Source: Sphingomonas sp. J315 (GTDB lineage Bacteria > Pseudomonadota > Alphaproteobacteria > Sphingomonadales > Sphingomonadaceae). Taken from it: DNA of 64,000 nucleotides. Shown piece after piece: positions 21,978 to 30,960 of this stretch. The notes under the pieces were generated by a model that did not search any database, was not told the origin of the DNA, and was given only the letters and a program-made list of their open reading frames with translations. Location of the stretch: positions 1,984,001 through 2,048,000 of the forward strand of contig NZ_CP088296.1 of assembly GCF_024666595.1 (NCBI RefSeq), in the 5' to 3' direction. The translations under genes were made by a program, and so were the position numbers. Numbering within the stretch: position 1 is the stretch's first letter; each line of letters begins with the position of its first letter.

Positions 21978-23378
21978 ATGCGCTACCAGAGCACCCGCGG
22001 CACCGCGCCCGAACTCGATTTCCGTGAAGTCACCCTGGCCGGGCTGGCCAGCGACGGCGGCCTGTACATTCCCGTCGAATGGCCGCGCTTCACCGCCGAC
22101 CAGATCGCGGACATGGCCGGCCTGTCGTACGTCGAGACGGCGGTGCGCGTCATGGCCCCGTTCGTCGCGGGCAGCCTCAGCGAAGCCGAGCTGCGCGATC
22201 TGTGCACCCGCGCCTATGGCCGGTTCAGCCATGATGCGGTAACCCCGCTGGTTCAGCTCGACCACCGCCATTTCCTGCTCGAACTGTTCCACGGCCCCAC
22301 GCTGGCGTTCAAGGATGTCGCGCTGCAATTGCTCGGCCTGTTGTTCGAAAAGTTCCTGACCGGCACCGACCGCCACCTCACCATCGTCGGCGCGACCAGC
22401 GGCGACACCGGGTCGGCGGCGATCGACGCGGTGGCCGGGCGTGAGGGGATCGACATCTTCATGCTCCATCCCAAGGGGCGGGTCAGCGACGTTCAGCGTC
22501 GCCAGATGACCACGGTTCTCGCGCCCAACGTCCACAACATCGCCATCGAAGGCAGCTTCGACGACGCGCAGGCGCTGGTGAAGGCGATGTTCAACGACGC
22601 GGACTTTTCGGGCCGCTTCCACGTCACCGCGGTCAATTCGATCAACTGGGCGCGGCTGATGGCGCAGGTCGTCTATTATTTCTACGCCGCCGTCCGCCTT
22701 GGCGCCCCGGCGCGTGAAGTGGCGTTCAGCGTCCCCACCGGTAACTTCGGCGACGTGTTCGCCGGCTATGTCGCGGCGAAGATGGGGCTTCCGGTCGCCA
22801 AGCTGATCGTCGCGACCAACGTCAACGACATCCTCCACCGCGCATTGTCGAGCGGCGACTATTCGGCCGGCACCGTCACCCCAACCGCCGCGCCGAGCAT
22901 GGACATTCAGGTCAGCTCGAACTTCGAACGCCTGTTGTTCGACCTGGCCGGGCGCGACGGCCCCGCGCTCGCCGCGCAAATGGCCGGATTCAGATCGAGC
23001 AAGGCGATGCGCCTCACCAACGCCCAGCAACAGGGCGCGGCATCGCTGTTCGCCAGCGACCGGATCGAGGCGGACGACATGTCGCGCGCCATGGCCTGGG
23101 CGCATGCCCGCGCGGACGAGATCCTCGACCCCCACACCGCCATCGGCCTCGCCGCCGCGCGCCGGGTCGAGCTCGCGCCGCATATCCCGATCGTCACCCT
23201 CGCGACGGCGCACCCGGCCAAGTTCGACGACGCGGTCGAACGCGCCACTGGCATCCGCCCGACTCTGCCCCCGCGCGTCGGCGACCTGTTCGACCGCGAG
23301 GAACGCTACGACGTGCTGCCCGCGACGTTCGCGGCGGTCACTGAGTATGTGGCGGCCCGCGCGACGCCCAAATCCTGA
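21978..23378 (+). CDS. thrC: Threonine synthase
   Basis: A 466-residue PLP enzyme that converts O-phosphohomoserine to threonine. It belongs to the longer bacterial/fungal-type subgroup. Landmarks: the N-terminal RYQSTRGTAPELDFREV and SDGGLYIPVEWP, the PLP lysine in GPTLAFKDVALQLLG (about residue 112), the phosphate loop ATSGDTGSAA, and SVPTGNFGDVFAGYVAAKMGLP. ATG 21978 gives the family N-terminus. Its place directly behind SURF1 is common in sphingomonads. Confidence 0.95.
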   Translation: MRYQSTRGTAPELDFREVTLAGLASDGGLYIPVEWPRFTADQIADMAGLSYVETAVRVMAPFVAGSLSEAELRDLCTRAYGRFSHDAVTPLVQLDHRHFLLELFHGPTLAFKDVALQLLGLLFEKFLTGTDRHLTIVGATSGDTGSAAIDAVAGREGIDIFMLHPKGRVSDVQRRQMTTVLAPNVHNIAIEGSFDDAQALVKAMFNDADFSGRFHVTAVNSINWARLMAQVVYYFYAAVRLGAPAREVAFSVPTGNFGDVFAGYVAAKMGLPVAKLIVATNVNDILHRALSSGDYSAGTVTPTAAPSMDIQVSSNFERLLFDLAGRDGPALAAQMAGFRSSKAMRLTNAQQQGAASLFASDRIEADDMSRAMAWAHARADEILDPHTAIGLAAARRVELAPHIPIVTLATAHPAKFDDAVERATGIRPTLPPRVGDLFDREERYDVLPATFAAVTEYVAARATPKS

Positions 23379-23380
23379 TC

Positions 23381-23486
23381 GTCACCCCGGCCCTGTGCCG
23401 GGGTCCACTCCGCCTCCCGCGCGAAGCTCGAGCCGCTTGCGCCGCGCCTGCCTCCCGGTGGACCCCGGAACAAGTCCGGGGTGACG
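23381..23486. repeat. Intergenic palindromic repeat, GTCACCCCGG family (copy 1)
   Basis: Outer arms GTCACCCCGG...CCGGGGTCCA and GGTGGACCCCGGAACAAGTC...CCGGGGTGAC face each other across a variable core, giving a cruciform-like unit of about 105 bases between thrC and the methyltransferase gene. A second copy with the same arms is at 42175-42280. This resembles the dispersed palindromes found in many sphingomonad genomes. Confidence 0.8.
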
Positions 23487-23522
23487 GTTGATTTTTGGCT
23501 GCGGACAAGCGCTAAAGGCCCC

Positions 23523-24392
23523 ATGAACCTCATCACCCTCACCGGCGAGCCTTGGGCCGACTACGGCCTTGTCGACTCAGGCCATGGCCGCAAGCTCGAA
23601 CGCTATGGCGATTACCGCTTCATCCGCCCCGAGCCGCAGGCGATGTGGGCGCCCGCGTCGCCCGACTGGGACGCGCATGGCGAATTCATGCCCGCGCCCG
23701 ATGACGAAGGCGGCGGGCGCTGGGTGTTCACCAAGCCGGTCCCGCGCGAAGGCTGGCCGCTCGCGTGGAACGAGGCGAAGTTCACCGCCCAGACCACCCC
23801 GTTCCGCCATCTCGGCTTCTTCCCCGACATGGCCCCGGTGTGGAGCTGGATGCGCGAACAGACCGCAGGGGTCGATGCGCCGACGGTGATGAACCTGTTC
23901 GGCTATACCGGCGTCGGCACGCTGGCGATGGCGGCAAGGGGCGCGCAGATGGTGCATGTCGATGCGTCGAAGAAATCGGTCGAAGCGGCCAAGGGCAATG
24001 CCGCGCTGTCGGGCATGACCGACAAGCCGGTGCGCTGGATCATCGACGACGCCGCCAAGTTCGTCGCGCGTGAGGTGCGCCGCGGCCGCCGCTATGACGG
24101 CATCCTGCTCGACCCGCCCAAATATGGCCGCGGCCCGACCGGCGAAGTCTGGCAGCTCGAACGCGACCTCCCCGGCCTGATCGCCGATTGCCGCCAGCTA
24201 TTGGACGCCGATTCGCGCCTCCTGTTCCTGACCGTTTACGCGATCCGCATGTCCGCGCTGGCGATCGGCGAACTGCTCAACCAGCATTTCGCCGACCTTG
24301 GCGGCAAGGTGGAGTGCGGCGAGCTCGGCGTGCGCGAAGAGGCTAGGGGGCTGGTGCTGCCGACCGCGATCTTTGCGCGGTGGAGTCGGTGA
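23523..24392 (+). CDS. Class I SAM-dependent rRNA methyltransferase (RlmI/RlmK-like)
   Basis: A 289-residue protein with a Rossmann methyltransferase fold. After an N-terminal SAM-independent region (YGDYRFIRPEPQAMW) come the SAM motif MNLFGYTGVGTLAMAARG (about residues 123-140), VDASKKSVEAAK (motif II) and the catalytic motif ILLDPPKYGRGP (about residue 196). The DPPKY form fits cytosine-C5 or guanine-N2 methyltransferases acting on 23S rRNA. ATG 23523 excludes the repeat upstream, which a longer reading would translate. Exact target base not determined. Confidence 0.75.
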   Translation: MNLITLTGEPWADYGLVDSGHGRKLERYGDYRFIRPEPQAMWAPASPDWDAHGEFMPAPDDEGGGRWVFTKPVPREGWPLAWNEAKFTAQTTPFRHLGFFPDMAPVWSWMREQTAGVDAPTVMNLFGYTGVGTLAMAARGAQMVHVDASKKSVEAAKGNAALSGMTDKPVRWIIDDAAKFVAREVRRGRRYDGILLDPPKYGRGPTGEVWQLERDLPGLIADCRQLLDADSRLLFLTVYAIRMSALAIGELLNQHFADLGGKVECGELGVREEARGLVLPTAIFARWSR

Positions 24393-24417
24393 AGCCGTAG
24401 TGCGAGGAGAGTTGGCA

Positions 24418-24630
24418 ATGGTTGACTGGGACGAACTCGGCACTCTTGACGATGTGGTCGGTGGCTATGAGATTCGGACCGACCCGCTCTGGATCTTGGT
24501 CACGACCGCCAAACAAGGTCATATGGGATCGGTTGAAGACATGCGGATTCGCATGGCAAATGGGGCAGTCTATGGTCCAAGTGACATCTATGCACTTGCC
24601 CGAAGGTCGGACCGAAAGAATTTCCCCTAA
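24418..24630 (+). CDS. Small hypothetical protein
   Basis: A 70-residue acidic protein (MVDWDELGTLDDVVGGYEIR...) that I do not recognise. The start is well supported by GAGGAGAG placed 7 bases before ATG. GC content is lower than in neighbouring genes. It is tail-to-tail with ccmB and overlaps its stop by 4 bases. No signal peptide, membrane helix or known motif is seen. Confidence 0.5.
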   Translation: MVDWDELGTLDDVVGGYEIRTDPLWILVTTAKQGHMGSVEDMRIRMANGAVYGPSDIYALARRSDRKNFP

Positions 24631-25271
24631 CCCCGCCCCATCCGCATCGCCGCCCCCGCTACGAACGGGCACCCGGCCACCAGCAGCAAGCTCACCGCGC
24701 CCAGCAGCTTCACCGCGCTCGGATCATTCCCCATCGCGCCCGCGCCAAAGATCAGCAGCGGCACAGCGAAGGGGAGCATTACCAGCCCCGCCACCGCGCC
24801 CGCGCCGCGCAGCCCTGCGGTCAGCGCCGCCGTCGCGACGCCCAAAGCCGCCAGTCCCGGCGTGCCTACAGCCAAACTCACCCCCGCCGCCAGCGCCTGT
24901 TCCAGCGAGAGGCCCAGCAACCCGCTCGCCACCGCGCACGCCAGCAGCAGGGCAGGCGCAAAGCCCAGCCAATGCCCGACGATCTTCGCCGCCGCGACGC
25001 TCGCGTCGTTCCAGCCGCGCACCGCCAACTGATCCAGCACCCCGCTCTCCAGATCGGGCGCCACCAGCCGCTCGACGGGCAGCAACGCCGCCAGCAACGC
25101 CGCCGCCCAGATCACCCCGCCGCCGATCCGCGCCAGCAATTTCGGCTCCGGCCCCACCGCGAACGGAAACAACACGGCCACCAGCAGGAAGAAGGCGATC
25201 GGCAGCGTCAGCCCGCCCGCCGCCCACGCCCGGCGCAGTTCGCGCGCGACCAGTGCGCCGAATCCGCTCAC
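24627..25271 (-). CDS. ccmB: Heme exporter membrane protein CcmB
   Basis: A 214-residue membrane subunit of the CcmABC complex that supplies heme for cytochrome c maturation. Six hydrophobic segments are visible. The N-terminal LVARELRRAWAAGG, the LAPDLESGVLDQLAV motif near residue 72 and KIVGHWLGFAPALL fit CcmB. GTG 25271 overlaps the ccmA stop (GTGA). ccmC, ccmD and ccmE are not in the window. Confidence 0.9.
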   Translation of the reverse strand: MSGFGALVARELRRAWAAGGLTLPIAFFLLVAVLFPFAVGPEPKLLARIGGGVIWAAALLAALLPVERLVAPDLESGVLDQLAVRGWNDASVAAAKIVGHWLGFAPALLLACAVASGLLGLSLEQALAAGVSLAVGTPGLAALGVATAALTAGLRGAGAVAGLVMLPFAVPLLIFGAGAMGNDPSAVKLLGAVSLLLVAGCPFVAGAAMRMGRG

Positions 25272-25851
25272 GCGCCACCCCCGATCACAATCTCGCCCGC
25301 GCCCTGCATCCGGATCGGCAGATGCGTCGCCACCACCGCAATCCCGCCCGCCGCGCGATGCGCCGCGATCAGTCCACCCAGTACCCCGATCGCGCCATGG
25401 TCGAGCCCATTGGCCGGCTCGTCGAGCAGCCAGATCGGCGCCCCGCTCGCCACCACCCGCGCAATCCCGACGCGTTTGCGCTGTCCGGTCGACAGCATCC
25501 GCACCGGCACCGGAGTGAGATGCAGTAGGCCGACCGCGTCCAGCGCCCCCTCGACCGCATCCCGCCGCCCATCCAGCCCGGCCCAGAAGCGCAGCGCCTC
25601 ACCCACCGGCAATTCCGGGTCCAGCCCCGCCGCCTCGGCCAGCAATGCGCGCTCCCCCGTCACCGAAACCCGCCCCGCGCTCGCCTTCAGCAACCCCGCG
25701 ATGATCCGGATCAAACTCGACTTCCCCGCGCCATTCGGCCCGGTCACCAGCGCCCCGCCCCCGGCTCGAGGTTCAGGTCGAGCCCCTCGAACAGCATCCG
25801 CCCGCCGCGCGCGCACGCCACGCCCTCCAGCCGGATGCCGCAATCGCTCAC
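25268..25851 (-). CDS. ccmA: Heme exporter ATP-binding protein CcmA (one frame break)
   Basis: The ABC ATPase of the CcmAB heme-release system, about 194 residues. It has a Walker A GPNGAGKSSL, the signature LSTGQRKRVGIARV (instead of LSGGQ), a Walker B WLLDEPANGLD and the switch His in ATH. The N-terminus ([16 protein letters not shown], then MLFEGLDLNLEPG) is in another frame: the junction at about 25755-25762 is a G5 run on the coding strand where six G restore the reading. GTG 25851 overlaps the stop of the upstream zincin gene. Confidence 0.88.
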
Positions 25852-26258
25852 GCGACGCTGTCTTCCAGCGCGTGCATATCGTCGTCCGACAGGCCGAAAT
25901 GATGCCCCACCTCATGCACCACGACATGCGTGACCAGCGCTTCCAGGCTCACGCCCGTCTCGACCCATTCGGCGAGCAGCGGGACGCGGTAGAGGTGGAT
26001 CGTGTCGGGCTGCGGGATTTCGCCGGGCGCGAAGCCCTGTTTCTCGCCCACCGGCCGCCCCGAATAGAGGCCGGTCAGCTCGAACGGATCCTCCATCCCC
26101 ATCTCGCGCAGCGTGTCCTCGTCCGCGAAATCCTCCACGATCAGCACGATGTCGGGCAGATGACTGGCGAACGGTTCGGGAATCCGCGCCAGCGCCGCGC
26201 GCGCGAGTGCTTCCATCTGTTCGGCACTTGGCGCAAAGGTCTCGGTCACAGCGGTCAT
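25848..26258 (-). CDS. Small zincin-like metallopeptidase family protein
   Basis: A 136-residue protein with the zinc motif [15 protein letters not shown] near residue 115, preceded by THVVV, and an [12 protein letters not shown] segment. This is the compact zincin family (formerly DUF1025) often encoded beside ccmAB. It probably has a minimal metallopeptidase fold; whether it cleaves protein is not established. Coupled to ccmA by a 4-base overlap. Confidence 0.8.
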   Translation of the reverse strand: MTAVTETFAPSAEQMEALARAALARIPEPFASHLPDIVLIVEDFADEDTLREMGMEDPFELTGLYSGRPVGEKQGFAPGEIPQPDTIHLYRVPLLAEWVETGVSLEALVTHVVVHEVGHHFGLSDDDMHALEDSVA

Positions 26259-26296
26259 GGCCCCGGCTATGCCGCACGGAACTGCGGAGGGGAAGA

Positions 26297-26587
26297 ATGG
26301 TCGAACAACTGAGCCAGGCGGAACGCGACGACGCGCTCGAAGGGCTGCCTGAATGGGATCACGACACCGGTCGCGACGCGATCACGCGCAGCTTCACCTT
26401 CGACGATTTCAGCCAGGCCTTCGCCTTCATGACGCAGGTCGCGTTGCTCGCCGAAAAGGCCGACCACCACCCCGAATGGTCAAACGTCTGGAACCGCGTC
26501 GACATCCTGCTCACCACCCACGACGCCGGCGGCCTGTCCGGCCGCGATATCGACATGGCGAGGGCAATCGACGCGCTAGTGGATTGA
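26297..26587 (+). CDS. phhB: 4a-hydroxytetrahydrobiopterin dehydratase (pterin-4a-carbinolamine dehydratase)
   Basis: A 96-residue cytosolic enzyme that dehydrates 4a-hydroxytetrahydropterin to recycle the cofactor of phenylalanine hydroxylase. The active-site block [29 protein letters not shown] is complete, with the two adjacent His and the later His of TTHD. A GGAGGGGAAGA ribosome site sits directly before ATG 26297. Phenylalanine hydroxylase is not in the window. Confidence 0.9.
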   Translation: MVEQLSQAERDDALEGLPEWDHDTGRDAITRSFTFDDFSQAFAFMTQVALLAEKADHHPEWSNVWNRVDILLTTHDAGGLSGRDIDMARAIDALVD

Positions 26588-26593
26588 ACTCCC

Positions 26594-26617
26594 GTGCTCC
26601 TGCCTGCGCAGGAGCAC
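26594..26617. repeat. Short palindrome with the CTCCTGC...GCAGGAG core
   Basis: A perfect 10-base inverted repeat (GTGCTCCTGC / GCAGGAGCAC) with a 4-base loop lies between two converging genes. It shares its core with the larger palindrome at 55012-55086. It could act as a bidirectional terminator hairpin, but has no T-run. Confidence 0.7.
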
Positions 26618-28143
26618 TATAGTCCGACCTTCGCTGCCAGCCATCGCGCGGCCTGATCCGGCGAGCGCTTGTCGGCATCGCGGTCGACCATCAGATTCGC
26701 CTCGCGCATCGCCTCCACCGGAATCGCGCCGACCAGCGGGCGCAGCACCGCAGCGAACCGGGAATCCCCGGCTCGATCCGGCGCGACCAGCAGGATCGCG
26801 TCATATCCCGGGATCGCCCCCTTGGGATCGTCCAGCACGGTCAACTTGTCCGCCGCGATCCGCCCGTCGGACGAAAAGGCCGGGATCACATCCGCCGTGC
26901 CGCTCGCCAGCGCGCGATACATGAAGGTCGGCTGATACGGTCGCGCCGACCGGAAGCGCAGCCCATAGGCATCGCGCACCGCGCGCCATTCGGGCCGCTC
27001 CAGAAACTCGACATCGGTGGCCAGGTTCAGCTGCGGCGCCTGCGCGGCAAGGTCGGCCAGCGTCGAAATCCCGCGCCTTGCCGCATCGTCGCCCCGCATC
27101 GCAAAGGCATAGGCATTTTCGAACCCCAGCGACCCCAACAGGGTCACGCGGTGCTCGGACTCAACCCACCGACCGACCCCCGCCACGATCGCATCGCGCG
27201 GCGGCACGTCGCGGCGCCCCATCTGGTTGGTCCAGATCGTCCCGGAATAGTCGACATAGACGTCGACATCGCTCGCCGCGAGCGCGCCGAACGCCACCGC
27301 TGAGCCCAGCCCCTCGCGATATTCGACGCGATATCCCGCCGCTTCCAGTCGCTGGCCGATCAGCCGGGCGAGGATGAACTGTTCGGAAAAGCCCTTGGCA
27401 CCCACCACCACCGTCTTGCCGCCCGTCGCCGGAGCCAGCGCGAAGGCGGCGGCACAGAGCGCGGCGAGCAGCGCCCCTGCGCTCATCCGCACCAGCAATG
27501 GCTTGCGGTTGCGAATGCCGCCCTCCGCCACCGACAGAATCAAATCGACGCCCAGCGCCAGCGCCGCCGCGCCGATGCACCCGGCCAGCACCAGCGCCCA
27601 ATTCTGCGTCTGCAATCCGGCAAAGATCAGATCGCCCAGGCTGGGCTGGCCGACCGTGGTGGAGAGTGTCGCCGCGCCGATGGTCCACACTGCTGCGGTG
27701 CGGATGCCCGCCATCACCACCGGCGCTGCGATCGGGGCTTCGACCAGCCACAATTTCTGCCGCGCGGTCATCCCCACGCCGTCCGCCGCCTCACGCAGCG
27801 CCGGGTCGAGCGTCGTCAGCGCCGTGACCGCGTTCCGCAGCACCGGCAGGATGGCGTACAGCGTCAGCGCAAGCAGGGCGGGGAGAAAGCCGAGCGCGGG
27901 CAGCCAGTCGCCAACCACTCCACGCAACGCCAGCAGCACCGGATAGAAGAGCGCGAGCAGCGCGAGCGACGGGATCGTCTGGATCAGGCTCGCCGCGCCC
28001 AGCACGACGCGCCCCAGTTGCGGATGCCGCGCCGCCGCGACCGCCAGCGGGAGGCTGATCGCAATCCCCAGCGCCATCGCCGCCATCGCCAGCAGCAAAT
28101 GGCTCGCCATCAGTTCGGGCACGCGGGCAAAGGCGTCGCTCAT
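26617..28143 (-). CDS. Osmoprotectant (glycine betaine/choline-type) ABC transporter, fused permease and substrate-binding protein
   Basis: A 508-residue fusion. Residues 1-210 form a permease domain of the OpuBB/ProW type with about six helices and an EAA-like loop (REAADGVGMTARQKLWLVEAP). After a membrane-spanning linker (residues 222-240), residues 245-508 form an OpuC-type binding domain (VVVGAKGFSEQFILARLIGQ, VDVYVDYSGTIWTNQ, YQPTFMYRALASGTADVI). Such permease-binder fusions of quaternary-amine ABC transporters are known. It overlaps the ATPase gene by 4 bases. The substrate is inferred from family only. Confidence 0.85.
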   Translation of the reverse strand: MSDAFARVPELMASHLLLAMAAMALGIAISLPLAVAAARHPQLGRVVLGAASLIQTIPSLALLALFYPVLLALRGVVGDWLPALGFLPALLALTLYAILPVLRNAVTALTTLDPALREAADGVGMTARQKLWLVEAPIAAPVVMAGIRTAAVWTIGAATLSTTVGQPSLGDLIFAGLQTQNWALVLAGCIGAAALALGVDLILSVAEGGIRNRKPLLVRMSAGALLAALCAAAFALAPATGGKTVVVGAKGFSEQFILARLIGQRLEAAGYRVEYREGLGSAVAFGALAASDVDVYVDYSGTIWTNQMGRRDVPPRDAIVAGVGRWVESEHRVTLLGSLGFENAYAFAMRGDDAARRGISTLADLAAQAPQLNLATDVEFLERPEWRAVRDAYGLRFRSARPYQPTFMYRALASGTADVIPAFSSDGRIAADKLTVLDDPKGAIPGYDAILLVAPDRAGDSRFAAVLRPLVGAIPVEAMREANLMVDRDADKRSPDQAARWLAAKVGL

Positions 28144-28907
28144 CCCTTCAGCGCCTCGAGCGCGTCGGCCTGGGCCATCGGCACTGCGATCAGCGCCTGC
28201 GCCTCCGCCCCGCCGCCGCCGCGCGCCAGCACCGTCGGCGTGGCATCGGCGACGATCTGCCCGTCCTGCATCACCAGCACCCGCTCGGCCAGCAACAGTG
28301 CCTCGGCCATGTCGTGCGTGACCATCAGGGTGGTGAGGCCAAGCCGGTCGTGCAATGCGCGCACCGCGCGCCCCAGTTCGTCGCGGGTCACGGGATCGAG
28401 CGCGCCGAACGGCTCGTCCATCAGCATGAGGCCCGGCTGTGTCGCCAGCGCACGCGCGACGCCGACCCGCTGGCGCTGCCCGCCCGACAGCTGATCGGGC
28501 ATCCGCTCTGCGACATCCCCGGGCAGGTCGACCAGCGCCAGCAATTCCGCCACCCGCGCTGTTCTGTCGAGCTCACCCGCGATGCGCAGCCCGATCGCGA
28601 CGTTCTCGGCGACATTCATGTGCGGGAACAGCCCGACATTCTGGAACACATAACCGATCCGGCGGCGCATCAGATGTGGCGCGCCGTCACGTACATCCGC
28701 ACCGCCGATCGCGACCCGCCCGGTATCGGGTTCGACCAGCCGGTTGATCGTCTTGAGCAGGGTCGACTTGCCCGACCCCGATTGCCCGACCAACGCTACG
28801 AAGCTGCCCGCCGCGATCTCCAGCGACACCCCGTCCAGCGCCCGTGTCACGCCATAGCTTTTGGTCACGCCCGCAAGGGCGACCGAAGGACCGGTTTGCG
28901 CTGGCAT
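28140..28907 (-). CDS. Osmoprotectant ABC transporter ATP-binding protein
   Basis: A 255-residue ABC ATPase of the OpuCA/ProV class. Walker A is GQSGSGKSTLLKTINRL, the Q-loop is GYVFQNVGLFPHM, the signature is LSGGQRQRVGVARAL and Walker B is LMLMDEPFGALDPVTRDEL. It lacks the C-terminal CBS domains present in many OpuCA proteins, being of minimal length. Divergent from the SDR gene across about 54 bases, where the promoters must lie. Confidence 0.88.
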   Translation of the reverse strand: MPAQTGPSVALAGVTKSYGVTRALDGVSLEIAAGSFVALVGQSGSGKSTLLKTINRLVEPDTGRVAIGGADVRDGAPHLMRRRIGYVFQNVGLFPHMNVAENVAIGLRIAGELDRTARVAELLALVDLPGDVAERMPDQLSGGQRQRVGVARALATQPGLMLMDEPFGALDPVTRDELGRAVRALHDRLGLTTLMVTHDMAEALLLAERVLVMQDGQIVADATPTVLARGGGGAEAQALIAVPMAQADALEALKG

Positions 28908-28961
28908 CGGCGGGCATGATGGGGAATGATCGCGCCAAGGTCAAAACATGGGGGAGTGGGT

Positions 28962-29735
28962 ATGCAGGCGATCTTCATCACCGGGGGCGGATCGGGGATC
29001 GGTCGTGCGGTCGCCCGCTACTTCGCGGCGCGTGGCTGGCGGATCGGGCTGGCGGATGTGAGCGAGACGGGGATGGCGGAGACCGCGGCCTTGCTCGGCG
29101 ATGCGCCGGTGACGACCCACAAGCTCGATGTGCGCGACCGTGCGGCATGGGACGGCGCGCTCGCGGACTTCACGGCGGCGAGCGGCGGGCGGCTCGACGT
29201 ATTGTTCAACAATGCCGGGATTGGCGTCGGCGGGGTGTTCGCCGATACGCCGGTGGATGAACTGCAACGCTGCGTCGACATCAATCTGATGGGCGTCGTG
29301 TGGGGCGCGCATGCCGGGTACAAATATCTGAAAGCCAGCGGGGGCTGCCTGCTCAACACCGCTTCGGCGGCGGGGATCTATGGCACGGGCGGGGTGGCGA
29401 TCTATTCGGCGACCAAATTCGCGGTGCGCGGCTTCACCGAATCGCTCGACGCCGAATGGGTCGCCGACGGCATCCGTGTGCGGGCATTGCTCCCCAGCTT
29501 CATCGACACCGCGATCCTCGACGGGATGCCGGTGGGCAGCAACTCGACGATGCGCGAACGGGTCAAGGCGGCACGGCTGGAATTCACGCCCGTCGAAGAG
29601 GCGGCGCGGCTCGCCTGGGAAGCGGTGCATGGCGACCAGCTGCACACCTTGGTCGGCAAGACTGCGCGCCGCATGTGGTTCGCGTCGCGCTTCATGCGCG
29701 GGTCGATGCGCAAACAGGCGCGAGGTGGCAAGTGA
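28962..29735 (+). CDS. SDR family oxidoreductase
   Basis: A 257-residue short-chain dehydrogenase. NAD(P)-binding TGGGSGIGRAVARYF is at the N-terminus, with NNAGIGVGG near residue 82 and the catalytic YSATKFAVRGF (Tyr/Lys) near residue 147; an ASAAG serine precedes it. An acidic residue (LADVSE) after the second strand suggests NAD preference. ATG 28962 follows GGGGGAG. Substrate unknown. Its stop overlaps the GTG of the following lipoprotein gene. Confidence 0.8.
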   Translation: MQAIFITGGGSGIGRAVARYFAARGWRIGLADVSETGMAETAALLGDAPVTTHKLDVRDRAAWDGALADFTAASGGRLDVLFNNAGIGVGGVFADTPVDELQRCVDINLMGVVWGAHAGYKYLKASGGCLLNTASAAGIYGTGGVAIYSATKFAVRGFTESLDAEWVADGIRVRALLPSFIDTAILDGMPVGSNSTMRERVKAARLEFTPVEEAARLAWEAVHGDQLHTLVGKTARRMWFASRFMRGSMRKQARGGK

Positions 29736-30313
29736 AGGCCGCGCTGCTCGCCACCGCCGCGCTCGCGCTGACGGGCTGTGCCGGACAGGATCGTCCGCCC
29801 AACCCGCAGGACGGTTTCATGCGCGCCATCGCCGCGCATTGTGGCAAGGCCTATGCCGGGCGTGTCGTCACCACCGACGCGGCTGATGCTAGCTTCGCCA
29901 GCCAGCCATTGGTGATGCATGTCGCATCCTGCGAATCCGACCGTGTCCGCATCCCCTTCCATGTCGGCGAGGATCGCTCGCGCACTTGGGTGCTTACCCG
30001 CACCGCGGACGGCGTTCGGTTGAAGCACGATCACCGGCACAAGGACGGGTCGAGCGACGTGCTGACGATGTACGGTGGCGACACCGCCACGCCCGGCACG
30101 GCGGAACGGCAAGACTTCCCGGTCGATGCCGACTCGATCGCGCTGTTCCGCGCCAATGATCGTGCGGTGTCGGTCACCAATGTCTGGGCGATGGAGGTGA
30201 CGCCGACCCGCTTCGCCTATGAACTGCGCCGCCCCGGCCGCCATTTCCGGGTGGAGTTCGATCTGACCCGGCCGGTCGCGCCGCCGCCGATGCCATGGGG
30301 CTGGACCGACTAG
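29732..30313 (+). CDS. Predicted lipoprotein, function unknown
   Basis: A 193-residue protein with a lipoprotein signal (LLATAALALTGCAG, acceptor Cys near residue 16). The mature part contains FMRAIAAHCGKAYAGRVV, HVASCESDRVRIPFHVGEDRSRTW and LKHDHRHKDGSSD, a pattern I have seen in uncharacterised sphingomonad secreted proteins. GTG 29732 overlaps the SDR stop. It ends tail-to-tail with btaB, the two stop codons sharing the bases CTAG. No function can be assigned. Confidence 0.65.
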   Translation: MKAALLATAALALTGCAGQDRPPNPQDGFMRAIAAHCGKAYAGRVVTTDAADASFASQPLVMHVASCESDRVRIPFHVGEDRSRTWVLTRTADGVRLKHDHRHKDGSSDVLTMYGGDTATPGTAERQDFPVDADSIALFRANDRAVSVTNVWAMEVTPTRFAYELRRPGRHFRVEFDLTRPVAPPPMPWGWTD

Positions 30314-30960
30314 GCCCGGATCGTCCCCGCCCAGGCATAGCCGCGCAGCAGTGTCTCGAACCCGAACTCGCGCCCCTGTTCGCGGCTGACATGGCGTAGC
30401 GCGACCGGCAGCTCGCGGCGCGGCGTGACGTGGAACCGGGCGAGCCAGCCGAACAGCATGGTGCGCCACCAATGCGGCAACCGCTCCTGCTGCCCGAAAT
30501 CGACCAGATGCAGCTGCCCGCCCGGTGCCAGCGCGCGTGCGCCCTGCTCGATCGCGCCGACCCAATCGGGGATCATCGACAGCGTGTAGGACAGGAACAC
30601 CCGGTCGAACCCGTCGCGCCCGAACAGCGCCTGCGGATCAAACGCCGTCGCATCGCCCTGCGCCAGCGTGATCCGGTCGGCCAGCCCGGCCTTCGCCACC
30701 TTCACCCGCGCGGTCGCCAGCATCGCTTCGGAAATATCCAGCCCAAAGAAATGCGCCTGCGGCCAGCGCCGCGACGCGACGATCAGGTTGCGCGCGGTGC
30801 CGCACCCGACCTCCAGCACCGTCCCGCCCGGCGGGGGCGCGAGCTGCTCGATCAGCCGGTCGCGCCCCAGCAGATAATATTTGCGCGTCGCGTCATAAAT
30901 GTGCCGCTGCATTGCATAGACGGCGTCCATGCGCCCGGCATGACCGGAATTCGCTGTCAC
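30310..30960 (-). CDS. btaB: Betaine lipid synthase, diacylglyceryl-homoserine N-methyltransferase
   Basis: A 216-residue SAM-dependent methyltransferase with motif I VLEVGCGTARNLIVASR (about residues 48-64), LDISEAML and FLSYTLSMIPDW. BtaB adds three methyl groups to diacylglyceryl-homoserine to make DGTS, a phosphorus-free membrane lipid. The N-terminus DAVYAMQRHIYDATRKYYLLGRD is typical of BtaB rather than of UbiE. The identification rests on this plus its coupling to btaA (GTG 30960 overlaps the btaA stop). A generic methyltransferase remains possible but unlikely. Confidence 0.85.
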   Translation of the reverse strand: MTANSGHAGRMDAVYAMQRHIYDATRKYYLLGRDRLIEQLAPPPGGTVLEVGCGTARNLIVASRRWPQAHFFGLDISEAMLATARVKVAKAGLADRITLAQGDATAFDPQALFGRDGFDRVFLSYTLSMIPDWVGAIEQGARALAPGGQLHLVDFGQQERLPHWWRTMLFGWLARFHVTPRRELPVALRHVSREQGREFGFETLLRGYAWAGTIRA